A DNA stretch of 64,000 bases from Cladorrhinum sp. PSN259 (taxonomy: Eukaryota; Ascomycota; Sordariomycetes; Sordariales; Podosporaceae). Below the pieces are notes generated by a model, which saw nothing but the letters and a program-made list of their open reading frames with translations, was not told where the DNA came from and ran no database searches. Positions 1 through 10,795 of the stretch are shown here, piece after piece. The stretch covers positions 248,001-312,000 of the forward strand of contig MU867103.1 in assembly GCA_033725935.1 (NCBI GenBank), read 5' to 3'. A program made the position numbers and the translations under genes. Numbering within the stretch: the stretch's first letter is position 1; each line of letters starts with the position of its first letter.

Positions 1-1199
1 TTGACATGTATCTGACGCATTGGGCTGATGCATCTGATGAAGTTGGAGAAACGTCGTTGCTGTTGAGTGTCTCGTGGTGCTGCAATTGCTTCATCAAACC
101 AGCGCCGAGGTGACCAGCGGGATGGTACCGGTTGTCCTGGTGGTAAGGTGCAGAAACAACCGAACTGGCTGGTAAAGTGGCGCCGCCATCAATCTCGGGC
201 TCATCCTCGTTGATGTGTCTGTCGTACTCTTCCAGGGTAGGCACGATGGCAAGAGGCATCTCAGCCTCATCAAGATCGATGCGCTGATCATTGTCCTCGG
301 GTGCTGAGCTGAAGCTGTTATCGGGAGAGCTGGATTGGAATGAAACGGGCGAAGAGTCACTGAAACCAAGAGGAGATTCGTTGAAGCGAACACCAGTCTT
401 GAAATTCTCCAAAGAGTCGATAAGCTCGGAGGTGACAAGCCTGCCGGCAGATGTGGAGACTGTGTCAAAAGCAGAGGCTTGTCGAGAGACAGATGCTTTG
501 GCAGAGCCAACGGTGGGACCTGAGTAACGTGTTAGAATGATTATTGAATGCTAACGGAAGAGGGGTGAACTTACTGCAATGGCGCGGCTCACAGATAATC
601 ATGCCATCGTCGCTAATGCTGATCGGGAGTGGGTGAGTGGTGTGCGGATTGCGCATGCAAACACGACCAGGAAGCAAATCCTTGGTGTAATGGCTGAAGG
701 CAGCTTGGAAGGTGTGATTGGCCTTGAACTCAGCGGTCTTGTGATCCTCGCCGAGCTTGGTCGCAAGATCAAAGGCCGTTTTGGCATCCTTCTCAGCGAG
801 ACGCCAGGCATTGTCCCACTGGCCATAGTAGCCATCGACGTTGTTGGTTAAGCTGCGGTAGTAGTTGGGTGACTGAAGCAGGCGAGCAAGGTCGGGGTCC
901 ATGCCGGGGACTAGGCGTTCCTCGACATGCTCGAAGACGAGGACACGACCGGCCGACCGCTCGAGCTTGAACTGGCCATGAGCAGAGGAGAACAGGATGT
1001 CGCGGTCGCTCTGCGACACTTCCGACAACTTGTATGTTGGAGTGGTAGAGGATTTGTACTCAACATACTTTGCAATGGTCTTGATGTCGTCGCCCAAATG
1101 AGTGCGCGAACCAGGCTCACGATCGCTGCCGTAGAAAGTGGTGTTGCCCGTAGGGCGAGAAGGCGGGTCGCCGATGGCACCGAGTGGGTTAGGTGCCAT
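1..1199 (-). CDS. Hypothetical protein, N-terminal part (runs off the window)
   Basis: Two exons are visible: 1199-575 and 519-1. The 55-bp intron has a GTAAGT donor, a CTAAC branch site and a CAG acceptor; it joins phase 1 to an exon that stays open to the window edge, so the C-terminus is missing. The start is the ATG at 1199, in a GCCATGG context. The predicted part is about 381 residues. The first 200 residues look folded (aromatic and charged, a WRLAEKDAKTAFDLATKLGED helix). The region after the intron is rich in Ser, Pro, Asp and Glu and probably disordered. I do not recognise a family, and no function is proposed. The gene model is well supported by the clean splice and by the more than 1 kb of open frame. 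Confidence 0.75.
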
Positions 1200-2751
1200 G
1201 GCGTGCACTGAGGTGAGTGATGCGTGTGTGAGATGAGTGTGTGATGGAGTTGAGCGATCGCTAAAGCGAAAAAGTAAAAGTATAAGTGAAGAGTGGCTTG
1301 TGTGACAAGTGAGATGATGGTACGGTGATGAGTAAAGTGGGTATGTACTTGGTAACTTGGATGAGTAAAGGGGTTGGATGAAAGTTGAAAGCGAAGAAGA
1401 ATTGCTGTAGTCGTCGCTTACTCCAAGACGCCTGGCGAAGTCCTGAAGCTGAGGATGGTTGTTTTTGGGAGGAGAGGAAGATGAGAGTAGAATCGCAGAC
1501 GACGTGGGATTTTATGGCCAGAGAGAGAGAGAGGTTGCAGCCGTGGGGAGGGGGGCTGGGAACAATTGGGAGATTGTCTATTGTGGGTGGGGCACCATTG
1601 TGATATTGTTCCTCTGCCCCTCTGTTGTTCAACTCAAAATGGGAGGAACAATACAAATGCAAAGAGAGGTTCGTGATGCACTCGAGGCCAGAGATGAGTG
1701 TTGTTGTTTTGGACAGCCAAGTCATCAAGACATGAGGTGGTGGAAGTGGGTCAGGCAACCCTTGGGTTTTGGTGGGGCGAATAAGCCAAGAGCCAATAAG
1801 AATAGCAGGATCAAAGAGCCGCAACACCCTGGCTGCATCGCCAATCATCCATTAACAGGGCTGGCAGGAACTGCACTCCGAGTTGACAACCTCCTCTCAT
1901 GTTCACACTGCAGCTTTTAATCCCAACTGTTTCAGTGGCCAATTAAGGGATCCTTCCCAAAAATTTGCCTGCAACGAAAGAATTGGGCGGCTGGGCCTCG
2001 CAGCCTGAGGCACCGCAGTCTTTCAAATCGAGAAGAATCCTCAGATTTCGATTTGCCACCCCACCTGACTTGTGAGGATCCCTGCAAGCTTCAAGCGGCG
2101 TGTGACTCCTCCGAACCGGAAGCTCGGGAAACTCTTTTTGATGTTATTTAACCGCCGCATCCAGATATCCTGAAGAATTGCTGAAATAATATTTTCCACT
2201 TATAAATGACCTCACAGATCGGACTCCTGTCCCATATCTCGAGAACGAAACCACTCCTTTGCGTAATTCATCCGTTGCCTGAACGTGTCCAGAAATCAGA
2301 TTGTTTCCCACATCGCAGCTGAACCTCGAGACTTTAAGTTCCCTCTGAAACCAGCGACTTCTTCATCAGTTTTACCATCCTCTAAACCCCACCGCCGCAT
2401 CCCATATACCATTTTCCCTAATCTCAACCCCCCACGAAGCCCTCCGTCCCACTTTCTGGTACGTAAGGTAGATGTTCCCCAGGTTTCCCCAGACCCACCA
2501 AATCCGAAATCCCGGAACAGAAAGCGGGACACCACCCGCCCCCCTCCAAACCCCACAGCGGCACTTGCACCATAAAAGTCCCAAACCCATGTCACCAAAC
2601 CTGAACCAGCACACTCCACAACAGTCAAGCGAAGCGAAGCGACAAATTCTCAATATGCCCAACGCAACCCTACATTACACACAAGAATCAACCAAAATCA
2701 GTAAACAAATTCTCTAATTCCGAGACCGAAAATCACAAGTAACAGAAACAA
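1200..2751. other. Intergenic, upstream of the truncated gene
   Basis: No gene is supported here. The stretch holds the promoter and leader of the leftward gene at 1199 and the 5' flank of the tRNA at 2752. A short GA tract lies near 1519-1533. Open frames up to about 195 codons exist on both strands but lack coding character, splice sites or good starts. Confidence 0.6.
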
Positions 2752-2822
2752 GCGTCAGTGGTTTAGTGGTAAAATCCATCGTTGCCATCGATGGGCCCCG
2801 CGTTCGATTCGCGGCTGACGCA
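2752..2822 (+). tRNA. tRNA-Gly(GCC): tRNA-Gly (anticodon GCC)
   Basis: A 71-nt cloverleaf without an intron. Acceptor arms 2752-2758 (GCGTCAG) and 2815-2821 (CTGACGC) pair fully, followed by discriminator A at 2822. The D-arm contains TGGTTTAGTGG, which also serves as the A box. The anticodon stem CATCG/CGATG closes the loop TTGCCAT, giving anticodon GCC. The T-arm holds GTTCGATTC (B box). It decodes GGC and GGT glycine codons. It is not associated with any transposon remnant that I can see. Confidence 0.97.
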
Positions 2823-3270
2823 ACCATTTTGCTTGTTTTCTCATATTGTCATGTTTTTTCCCCCCTCTTCTGAGTTGACTTGGTAATGGGGAACTGAGTG
2901 GGTAGAATATATTCCCAGGCTGGTTCTTGCAAAAGCAAGACTGTTGTTGTTGTTACTTGCTTTTGTTTTTGGTGAACTTATCAACTATGCTATTTAACTC
3001 TGTCCCCAAATCTATCAACAGTTTTCCTTTTTTTTTAAAAAAAAATTTAGAAAAAAAAATTCTTTTGGTCCGCTTATTTACTATAGTTATTCTTACTCTC
3101 TGCGTGGTGATTCCATGTTTTGATTGAGTTAATGAAGTCAGCCATGTTCCTTCTTGTCTCCAATCTTGAAAATGCTCACTGGCAATGACTTTGGATCTTC
3201 AGAAACGCGTGCAAACCACGGCACTTAGAAAACATGCATAAAATAAATTTGTGTCAGAAGATATGCAGCC
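2823..3270. other. Intergenic, T/A-rich
   Basis: Between the tRNA and the 3' end of the small leftward ORF. It contains a T-run followed by A-runs around 3029-3060. No gene is seen beyond the Pol III terminator. Confidence 0.6.
2827..2859 (+). terminator. RNA polymerase III terminator T-runs
   Basis: T4 runs at 2827-2830 and 2836-2839 and a T6 run at 2854-2859 follow the tRNA directly. Pol III stops at such runs; the first or second would end the primary transcript 5-17 nt after the mature 3' end. Confidence 0.7.
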
Positions 3271-3678
3271 TCAGATCTCAAAAGCAATCTCCAAAGCACC
3301 TCCAATAAAACCCCCCGTTGTTCCCTCCTCATCGTACTGTCTTTTCGTGTACGCCAGACGTTGATGTAGATACTCTCTGTTGTTGCTGCCATTATTGCCG
3401 GCTGCTGTATCATCTTGCAGCGGCGCACTTGTATCTTGCTGCTGATGTTGTCGCTGCTTCTTAGTGGGTGGTGATTGCCATCTCCCCTCATCCCGCCTCA
3501 GCTCGGTGGTCGTGGCCTTCTGAGCATCCACGTCCACCCCCAAGAAATCTGGGAGAGGAGGAGGAGGCGCCGGTGGAAGAGTATCCGGTTGCTGCTGTCC
3601 TACCACCGGTTTCTTCTGGTTGTCATTTTCTTGTTCTGCTGCTCGGGATGGCTGTCTTCCTGACTCGTGGCGGTCCAT
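3271..3678 (-). CDS. Small hypothetical protein (135 aa)
   Basis: A single-exon ORF starting at a true ATG (3678) with A at -3. The product is hydrophilic and low complexity: a Pro-rich segment (PAPPPPLPDFLG) near residues 36-47, a Lys/Gln/His-rich stretch (KKQRQHQQQ) near 73-81 that could act as a nuclear localisation signal, and a more ordered tail ending GGFIGGALEIAFEI. No family is recognised. A competing antisense frame (3468-4004) is open across part of the region but lacks a convincing start. An extra exon at either end cannot be excluded. Moderate to low confidence that it is a real gene. Confidence 0.42.
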   Translation of the reverse strand: MDRHESGRQPSRAAEQENDNQKKPVVGQQQPDTLPPAPPPPLPDFLGVDVDAQKATTTELRRDEGRWQSPPTKKQRQHQQQDTSAPLQDDTAAGNNGSNNREYLHQRLAYTKRQYDEEGTTGGFIGGALEIAFEI

Positions 3679-4613
3679 TTTCCTTCACTTCTTATCTTTA
3701 CCGGCGTCAGGGCCTTGGGGTTGTGTATATACGGCATCCGATGGTACTACTACTTGGGAAAATCTTTTGCAAAAGTAACGATAGAATCCCAAATTGGCAG
3801 TATTACTCAAGAATTAATATCATATCACTACATGCAGCCCTCGAAGATATCCCGGAGGGGGTCGGGTCCCAGAGCGGAAAAGGAAGCGCATGTCTCACGT
3901 CATCGGTGAACTTTGTTTCTCTGCGCTGCCGCTCCAACACACAAGCACTCGGCAGGTTCAGTGCCACTGTGACTTTGAAAAGTCGGTCTGGATCCCTGGA
4001 TTAATGCTTTACACGGGAGTTGGAAGACGTCGCCTCACGCTGTCCTTGCTGGCTGTGGACGAGATAAGATGGGTTGCATGAGATTGTCATCACAAATTGC
4101 CTTTCTCAGGCACCACAGCGCTAGGCAATTCGAAGGTGAGGAAGCAGGAGTGTAATTAGGACAGCGTGTCCTCGTACTCAGTGTCAGCACCATCGCCATG
4201 ATCACCATTGAGATGCATCACGAAATTGCCCAGATGGGTTTCATACTGAATTTCTGCTTCAGTATACTATGCTACAGTATAAAAGTCCGTACAACCTTCC
4301 TACGCGAAACGGAAATCGCCCAATTGTCAAATTCTTGACTTGTTAAAAAAATCCAAAAAAAATCCACATCGCAAATCCTCAGTCGCAGAGGGGTATCCTT
4401 GCTTTAACTCTCAATTTTTTTTCGCCGCCATTGCCTCCCAAAATTGAAAACTTGTTGTCCAGTCCCAAACACCATCCATATAAAGCCCAACAACAATATG
4501 TCTTATTACAATCCTGCGGGAGTGATATATAACCCTCTCGCTTTGTAAAACCGCACGTGTGAAATTCAAAGAGAAAACAGAGAGAAGCATCAAGAGGGTC
4601 CAGACTTCAGGAA
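3679..4613. other. Intergenic; promoter of the 135-aa ORF and 3' flank of RSC1
   Basis: No gene is supported. A near-palindromic AT-rich patch at about 4260-4282 contains AGTATACTATGCTACAGTAT followed by a TATAAA-like sequence. Nothing else stands out. Confidence 0.5.
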
Positions 4614-7600
4614 TTAAGCCTCATTGGTCCGAGTTTCGGCCTTGTGCTTCTCCCAAAATTCCAGACGCTCCTTCTTCTGCTCGGCCGTAATCTCTCCCCT
4701 TCGCTCAGAATCGTCAAGGAGCCATTGCAGATCTTTGTCTCTAATCTCCTTTGGGGAAAGTCCCTTGTAATCCTCTCTTGCATGTCGCTTCGTCTCGTCC
4801 CATCCGCCGAGGGTCTGCTTGAGCAGCGCGGTACCTTCGTCCATTTGGGCAGCCCATTGCAGAACAAACTTCTCGATTAGTTGCTCGTGAGTTAATGGCT
4901 CCTGCTCTTGTTGCGACTTAGGCTCCCGACTGGGTGATCTCTTCTTGTTGGATTCTTCGCGCGCGAGTGCTTCGTCTCGCTCTTTACGCTTGAGTTCGCG
5001 TTCTTTGCGGCGCTCATTAATTTCCTTCGCTCTCGCCTTGAAATCAACACGGTGGCCGAGTCCAGCATAAGCCTCTGCAACACCATTCTCAGGACGCTTC
5101 AGGGGCGGCGCGCTAAAGAAGAGGATCCGACCGTTCTCATCACGATCAAATTGCTTGTGTACATCCTCTGGAATTGCGGCATCCAGACTCTCTTGCAGGG
5201 TGAACACCTCGGGAGCGCGCGGTACGTTATACACGTTGGTCGGCTGGGCGTTAGCATGTGGCAGCGTCGAGATGCTTTGTGTGGGCGCCATGGGTGGACG
5301 CGACGGTGTCATCACTGGGGCCGAATGGACCTGGCGGGGATGATGGTCAAAGGTAGGTGGGATGTGATGAGTCGGTGTCGGAGTTGGGTGTGGTTGAAAG
5401 TGAATCGGCTGCTGCGGCGGAGCCTGTGGCTGCTGGAACTGTTGGGGTGGATACCCATGTGGTGGGTAGTGCGGGCTTGGCTGCATTTGTTGCATTTGCG
5501 GCATCCCAGGATGAGGCGGCACGTGCATTGGCATCGGCTGCTGGGGTTGGGGCTGGATGACGGGAGGTGCCTGATGAACGGCCGGCGGGGGCTGCCGTGG
5601 AACAAAGTGCTGCATCTGGTAATGAGCCTGAGGCGGGCCAGGAGCTGGCGCGACATTGGGATGGTGGTAGCTCCCAGGTGTTCCGGGGACACCGGGACCA
5701 GCGTCCATCTTAATCGGCACCCGAGGAGGTCCGATGTTCAGCGGCGCAGATGTGATGTTGTGCAGCAGGGGATTGGGCGCGGGAGGAGGGGATTCCTTTG
5801 GAAGGGAGGATGAAAGAGTCAGCTTATGTCTCAGGGAAAAGGAATGGAAGGATTGTAGGAGGAAAAGAGCGACAAAGCAGAGAGGCAAACGCAATGTTTA
5901 CCTTATGCCCTGCATGCGACCGGAGGGATGGGAACAGGTGGGGTGGAAATTAAAAAACAAAAATCGTAACTGCGCAGGCAAGGAGACAAACAAGGTGAAA
6001 ATGGAAAAGGGAAAGAAAAAAAGAAGAAAAAAGATCACTTACATTAGGCTCCCGTGGCCGACGGTGAACAGCTCCAATCATGGGAGGCGCATTTAAACTC
6101 CGCCATGTCGGCTTTGGCAGGTCGTCCGTCTCTTTCGAATCTTCTCTCAAGAAGTGCCTGATAGGGCTGGGGAACTTGCGGAGGTTTCGAGGCTGGTCAA
6201 AGAGATCCATCTCGTAATCCTTGTCCCGCACTTCCTCGGGTAGACAGCTAGTCCAAGTCTTGATCTTGTTGAAACGGAACTTGTCCTCGTTGTAACGGGC
6301 CTCGCACACGTATACCGCCTTGTCTCTCGGCAGTCCACGAGGTCGCCCCCGCGGGTACCGGGTAATGAACATGACGAAGCAGCGGTCCTCAATATCCTCA
6401 AACATGTGGTCACGATATTGGCCCGTTTTGACCACCTCATTTTCGTAGAAGTGCTTGTCGAACCGATGAACAGTCTGTTCTGGTCTGTAGTACCAGCATG
6501 CATTCACCCATTTCTGCCCAGATGCATCCGACCAGAGCTGATAGAGCTGAGCAACAATTGGCTTTGCAAGATCGTTGGAGTTCCTTATGTGCACCCAGTC
6601 ACCTGGTAGAGAGTCAGTCAGTCATTTCAGTGGCAATGGCAACAAAACTCAAGCTCGCAGACTTACCAACTCTCCAAACCTCCCCCTTGCTTTCAATACT
6701 CGTGAGTGGCAGCTTTCCATCCTCGTCACGGAAGTCGTCATCAGGCTTGGCCTTTTCCTGCTCGGCCAAGATGCGGGCCTCCTTTTGCAACACAGCAGCA
6801 TCTTCGTAGAGATCGCTGCCTGGTGGATTGCTATGCTTGACATTCTCAAACATTGCCTCCAAATCCTGCAGCATCTGGTCGACATTGGTATAGCGCTTGC
6901 GCTTGTGTTTCTTCTTTATTGCCTCCAGAGCCGCATTTTCAGGAGGCCTTTCGAAAGTATAGATGCGCAATTGGCCATTGTCGTTCTTGAATCTTCGAAG
7001 CCCCTTGAGTACTGCTGCGATGCGGGCCTCGAGAGGCGCCAATACCTTTGGTGGTCTGCCTCGCTTCTTGTGCGGATCGTCATCTTCGTTTCCGCCCCTC
7101 CTGGCTCCCGATCGACGACCGCCGCGTCTTCGTGACTTGCGCCGTCCCTCCTCGTCAACAGAGTCGTCGTCATCATCCTCTTCCTCTTCTTCCTCATCGT
7201 CCTCCTCTTCCTCTTCATATTCCTCGGGGGGCGGTGAGTCTTCAAATTCGGGCAATGGTCCCAGGTCGGGAATTTCAGCTTCCTCGGCGGTTATTTCCCC
7301 ATCTTTCACGAGCTCAGCAAGCTTCTCCTTAAAGACCTCTAGCAGACGGGCGGCATCGGAGAAAATTGGAGCAGATGGTCGATTATATACCTGCGCATTG
7401 TGGCATATGCGCGTCACATCGTGCACAAACTCCTTGAAGGCTGTGTACGTCTTCTTGCCAAGCTTGGCCTGCGGTGGATTGGTTAGCCGCCACCGTTGCG
7501 CGAAGCCAATTGACCAACAATTGATCAGAATTTATTCGTGAAATCACTTACTCGAATGGTACTAAAAGCCATGGGCTCCCTGATAACCTCAAAATAGTCA

Positions 7601-8198
7601 GGCAGACTTCGCTTGTTCACCAAGCGCTGGAAGGGTGCGGCGAGCTCTTCATCCCTGTGCGACAACACTCCAATCAGCATCGCGGCGCATTTGCCAAACT
7701 ATCCGAAAAGCGGAAGGGAACATGGTTATTTTTCAGAACTTACTCTCCATCAACCTTAATTGTGTAACGGCAAAGATACTCAGAAGTGTCCCTGATGAGC
7801 TGGAAGGTGTCTCTCTGACCGTCTTCCTCATCCTCGTCTTCCTCGTCGTGCTGAGCATCGTTGTCTACATCGTCATCCGGCTCGCCCTCTGCGTCGATCT
7901 CTCCGTCGGCATCAGCATCTGCATCTGCATCCGCATCCGCATCCGCATCCGCGTCTGCATCAGCATCACCCTTGCGCGTGGAAGGGTGGTAGTCGTGGTC
8001 GGGTGCGTCCTCCATCTCGATGTCCTCGTCAACATCGCCCTTGGCCTCGATTGTTTCGCGAACCTCGATCGTCGCGTCGCCGGGCATGGTACGTTGCTGG
8101 GACCTGATGGATTTATTCGTTGTCGGGGAGAAGGGAGACACGTTCGCGTTCTTCTTGGCAGGCGAGATCTCGCCTCGTCTCTCCCGCAAAGTGGGCAT
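4614..8198 (-). CDS. RSC1: RSC chromatin-remodelling complex subunit RSC1/RSC2 (double bromodomain, BAH)
   Basis: Five exons: 8198-7744, 7654-7552, 7468-6667, 6602-6043 and 5795-4614. All four introns are canonical and the frame is kept, giving 1033 aa. Order of parts: acidic N-terminus with an Asp-Ala repeat (about residues 80-105); bromodomain 1 (about 128-235, with PDYF, NAQVYN); a Glu/Asp run (about 270-290); an AT-hook-like KKRGRPPK (about 320-327); bromodomain 2 (about 332-425); a BAH domain starting GEVWRVGDWVHIRN (from about 448); a Pro/Gln-rich linker; and a basic coiled-coil C-terminus. This order is that of yeast Rsc1/Rsc2, nuclear subunits of the RSC remodeller that bind acetylated histones. 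The start is the first in-frame ATG after an upstream stop; an extra 5' exon was tested (CTTAG acceptor at about 8230) but no in-frame donor was found. Divergent from the HAD gene. Confidence 0.93.
7908..7968. repeat. Hexanucleotide repeat inside the RSC1 coding sequence
   Basis: About ten near-perfect GCATC(C/T) units. Read on the minus strand they encode alternating Asp-Ala. Unit length is a multiple of three, so copy-number change would keep the frame. Confidence 0.9.
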
Positions 8199-8909
8199 CG
8201 CGGGTACACGAGGGCAGGGTTTCCTAAGACACAAGCAAAAGAATGGGGTACTTCAACCGACCGGTTTTTGGCCGAGTCAGGTTCCCGTCGCGACTTTCCC
8301 ACACGAGCTAGCAGAAGGTGAGGCTGGAGGCCGTGCACAGGCACCTGCTCGCTGGGTGTGTGCGCTGGGGAATACCTTGGCAGCTGGAGCGGTCCGTTCC
8401 ATCTGCGATTAAGATGTTCATGTGCACGGGCCACTATAAGGCCTTTGGATTGAACATCACTTCATGAACTGTTCTTGACACCTGAAAAAGCAAACAGTGA
8501 AGTTCGCCGTCTGAAAATTCGCTTTCTATTGCATTTGGATTCAATCTCTGACAGAAGCAAGACTACGTAGCTTCACCAAAATTGTCATAGGCAAGTGGCA
8601 TCGAGCGCATTCTATAATTGTATCTTGTTCAATAAATGTTGATGAGATAAAAAGGTATTCTCAACACGCAGGGGTGAGTATCGATAGATCTGGCAGTGGA
8701 TCGTTTTGTTGTAGAAGGGATTTGGCTGTGCGAAATTTCGATGCCCCCAAGATTGTCGATATCTCATCGGGGAAGGTTTGGGGCAACGACCACTTGACCC
8801 GGCGTGGCGCTGGTTGCGCCGTGTAACTCCCAGCCGGTATTACATATCAACTTAAAAAAAAAACAATAGAACAGAACATCAACTCGTCCATCTCAAATCA
8901 AACCTCAAG
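8199..8909. other. Divergent promoter region RSC1 / HAD phosphatase
   Basis: Carries the 5' flanks of both genes. An ATG at about 8412 on the minus strand opens only a short frame that could not be spliced in frame into RSC1. An A-run precedes the HAD start at about 8854. Confidence 0.55.
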
Positions 8910-9644
8910 ATGTCCACCACAATTACACATCCAGTCGGGTTCACCCCTCAAATGGTAATCTTCGACTTCGACGGCACCCTCTTCGACACACACGACTCAA
9001 TCTCCCACTGCATCCTCCTAACCGCTCAGACCCTCACACCCCAAACCATCCCCGATGCCCTAACAATCCGCAACGTAATCTCAACAGGCGTAGGCCTAGA
9101 GGACGCATTCCGCATAATCAACAACTGGCCTCCTTCCCACCCCGTACCCAGCGAGTACGTAACCACCTACCGCTCCCTTTACGCTCAACACGGGATTCCC
9201 CTCCTCAAGCCGTTCCCCAACGCCCAAAACCTCCTCCAATCATTATTCTGTTCACAGATCCCAATAGTGGTGATAACAAACAAAGGCGTCAAATCAGTCG
9301 AAACGGCCCTCCAGCAATCCGACATGTTGCCTCTGGTCGACTTGATAGTAGGAGACCAGCCCGGCGTGCCCCGGAAACCTGACCCGGGATGCTTCAACGA
9401 CTTCGTTCTTACCCACCCCAAATTTGCCGGAGAGGTTGCAACAGAACTAAGCACGAAAAGGGATCAGATCTTTGTGGTGGGAGACACGACGGCGGACATC
9501 AAGTTTGCTGCCGAGATCGGTGCCAAGAGCGTCTGGGCGAGGTATGGGTACGGTGACAAGGAGCATTGTGAGGAATTGAAGCCTGATTTGGCTATTGATG
9601 ATTTGTTGGAACTGGAGAGCTACTTTGGGTTGACCCGGAATTAA
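8910..9644 (+). CDS. HAD-superfamily phosphatase, phosphoglycolate-phosphatase-like
   Basis: A single exon of 244 aa from an ATG in an AAG-ATG context. All four HAD motifs are visible: motif I DFDGTLFDT (Asp19 nucleophile, Asp21 acid/base), motif II VVITNKG, motif III lysine in RKPDPG, motif IV GDTTADIKFAAEIG (about 191-204). The alpha-helical cap between motifs I and II is the size expected of the Gph/pyrophosphatase PpaX branch. Such enzymes are soluble, Mg-dependent phosphomonoesterases; the substrate (2-phosphoglycolate, a sugar phosphate or another) cannot be read from the sequence. The codon choice is C-rich in the first half. No signal peptide or transmembrane segment. Confidence 0.92.
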   Translation: MSTTITHPVGFTPQMVIFDFDGTLFDTHDSISHCILLTAQTLTPQTIPDALTIRNVISTGVGLEDAFRIINNWPPSHPVPSEYVTTYRSLYAQHGIPLLKPFPNAQNLLQSLFCSQIPIVVITNKGVKSVETALQQSDMLPLVDLIVGDQPGVPRKPDPGCFNDFVLTHPKFAGEVATELSTKRDQIFVVGDTTADIKFAAEIGAKSVWARYGYGDKEHCEELKPDLAIDDLLELESYFGLTRN

Positions 9645-10138
9645 AGAGGTGGAGGTGGATATAATGTTTTGCTGCCATGGTCATCTAGCCTGCCTACAGA
9701 CCTGCCTGCCTACCTACAAGGGTTCTGCTCAAACAAGTTGAATCTTCATTCTTACCTTGTGTTAGACTTGGATTTGGGTCGCATCTGCTGGGGCCGTCAA
9801 CAAATTCTGTACCCGAGAGAGCATGTAGAAAGTTTGCCAGTGGTGTTTTCTCAGCTGTCCAGTAAACCCTCCGTTGAAATTGATCAGATGTCACTATGCA
9901 AATGCAAGAACATCAGGCCAAGTTCTTATTATTATATTGGTGCGCTACACGAGAATTAGAACAAAAACAGCTGGCTCCCAGACAGAAAGTGATGTGCGAA
10001 AAAAAAAAGTTCTAGCAAAACAAAAAGTCCCTTCCCACTCCATTTCCTCCGCAGGACCTTGATTGCCACTTTCGTCACTTCCAGTTGGCAATCATTTTGT
10101 GCGCAAAGGTGTCCTAGTAGCCCGGGCATGGGACTTTC
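9645..10138. other. Intergenic, convergent 3' ends
   Basis: 3' flanks of the HAD gene and of the leftward hypothetical gene at 10139. No further feature is supported; an A-run lies at about 9999-10008. Confidence 0.5.
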
Positions 10139-10648
10139 TCAGGTTTCTGTGGGTTCCAAAAGGTCCAATAGACCAAGGGCTTGTATATGTGGAAGGTTTT
10201 GGCCGTCGCTCTGAGCCTCACCTTCGCTCTGAGCCTCGCCGTAAGCCTGAGTCCCACCGTTGGTCTGAGCTTGCAACTTAACAATCATCTTCTCCCCATC
10301 AAGAAGCCAACACAACAGCGTCATGTGGGCCGTGTCCTCCGTCACGTCGCTAAACCCCCACAACTGCATCAGGTTGTTGGCATCCTGCGCTATATTAACA
10401 GTCAGATATGATATGATATGATGACGATTGTTTGGTTGGGGGTGAACAGAAAACTGACCAGATTGCTGTAACCAATCTAGTGTAGTCATCCGAAACCCTG
10501 GGGCAGTCTCGCCTTCTTCTGTTTCCAACGGCTGTAATGTTGTCATAAGGATAGCGATCTGTGACCGGGAGTAAAATTGGGGTATCAAAGCTCGGCAGGC
10601 TCCGGTGCTGTTGCCTAATACTGCTCCACTTGGATGATTTTGGGACAT
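10139..10648 (-). CDS. Hypothetical protein, possibly with one stop-free intron
   Basis: The ORF starts at a true ATG (10648) and reads 169 codons. A candidate 69-bp intron (GTCAGT donor, CTGAC branch site, ATATAG acceptor, at about 10461-10393) is a multiple of three and has no stop, so spliced (146 aa) and retained (169 aa) products are both in frame. Joining TCT-G to CG-CAG gives LQQSAQDANNLMQLWGF, which reads as a continuous helix, so I favour splicing. The C-terminal part carries a small Glu-Ala-Gln-Ser/Asp-Gly repeat. No family is recognised. It lies just past the 3' end of the broken gene at 10796-12720 on the same strand and could be a separate gene or an extension of it. Confidence 0.5.
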   Translation of the reverse strand: MSQNHPSGAVLGNSTGACRALIPQFYSRSQIAILMTTLQPLETEEGETAPGFRMTTLDWLQQSGQFSVHPQPNNRHHIISYLTVNIAQDANNLMQLWGFSDVTEDTAHMTLLCWLLDGEKMIVKLQAQTNGGTQAYGEAQSEGEAQSDGQNLPHIQALGLLDLLEPTET

Positions 10649-10691
10649 TGTAGCAGATTTTCAGTAGTTGTGGTTTTATTTATTTATTTAA

Positions 10692-10717
10692 TTTTTTTTT
10701 TTTTGGGGGGGGGGGGG
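10692..10717. repeat. T13-G13 homopolymer junction
   Basis: Thirteen T followed directly by thirteen G, just upstream of the 10648 start. A typical polymerase-slippage site; the true length may be uncertain. Confidence 0.85.
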
Positions 10718-10795
10718 TGAGCGGGGTCACTTGTATTCTGAAGATCCAAAAAGATTTCGTATTGAATGATGATGGTTTAAGGAGAATACAAGGAT

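Noticed and set aside
5796..6042. A possible 8-base microexon (GGCATAAG between GCAG and GTAAAC) inside the long RSC1 intron
   Set aside because: Eight bases would break the frame into exon 5; direct joining of 6043 to 5795 keeps it.
8199..8434. Extra 5' exon for RSC1 from the minus-strand ATG at about 8412
   Set aside because: No donor gives the phase needed at the CTTAG acceptor; the in-frame ATG at 8198 suffices.
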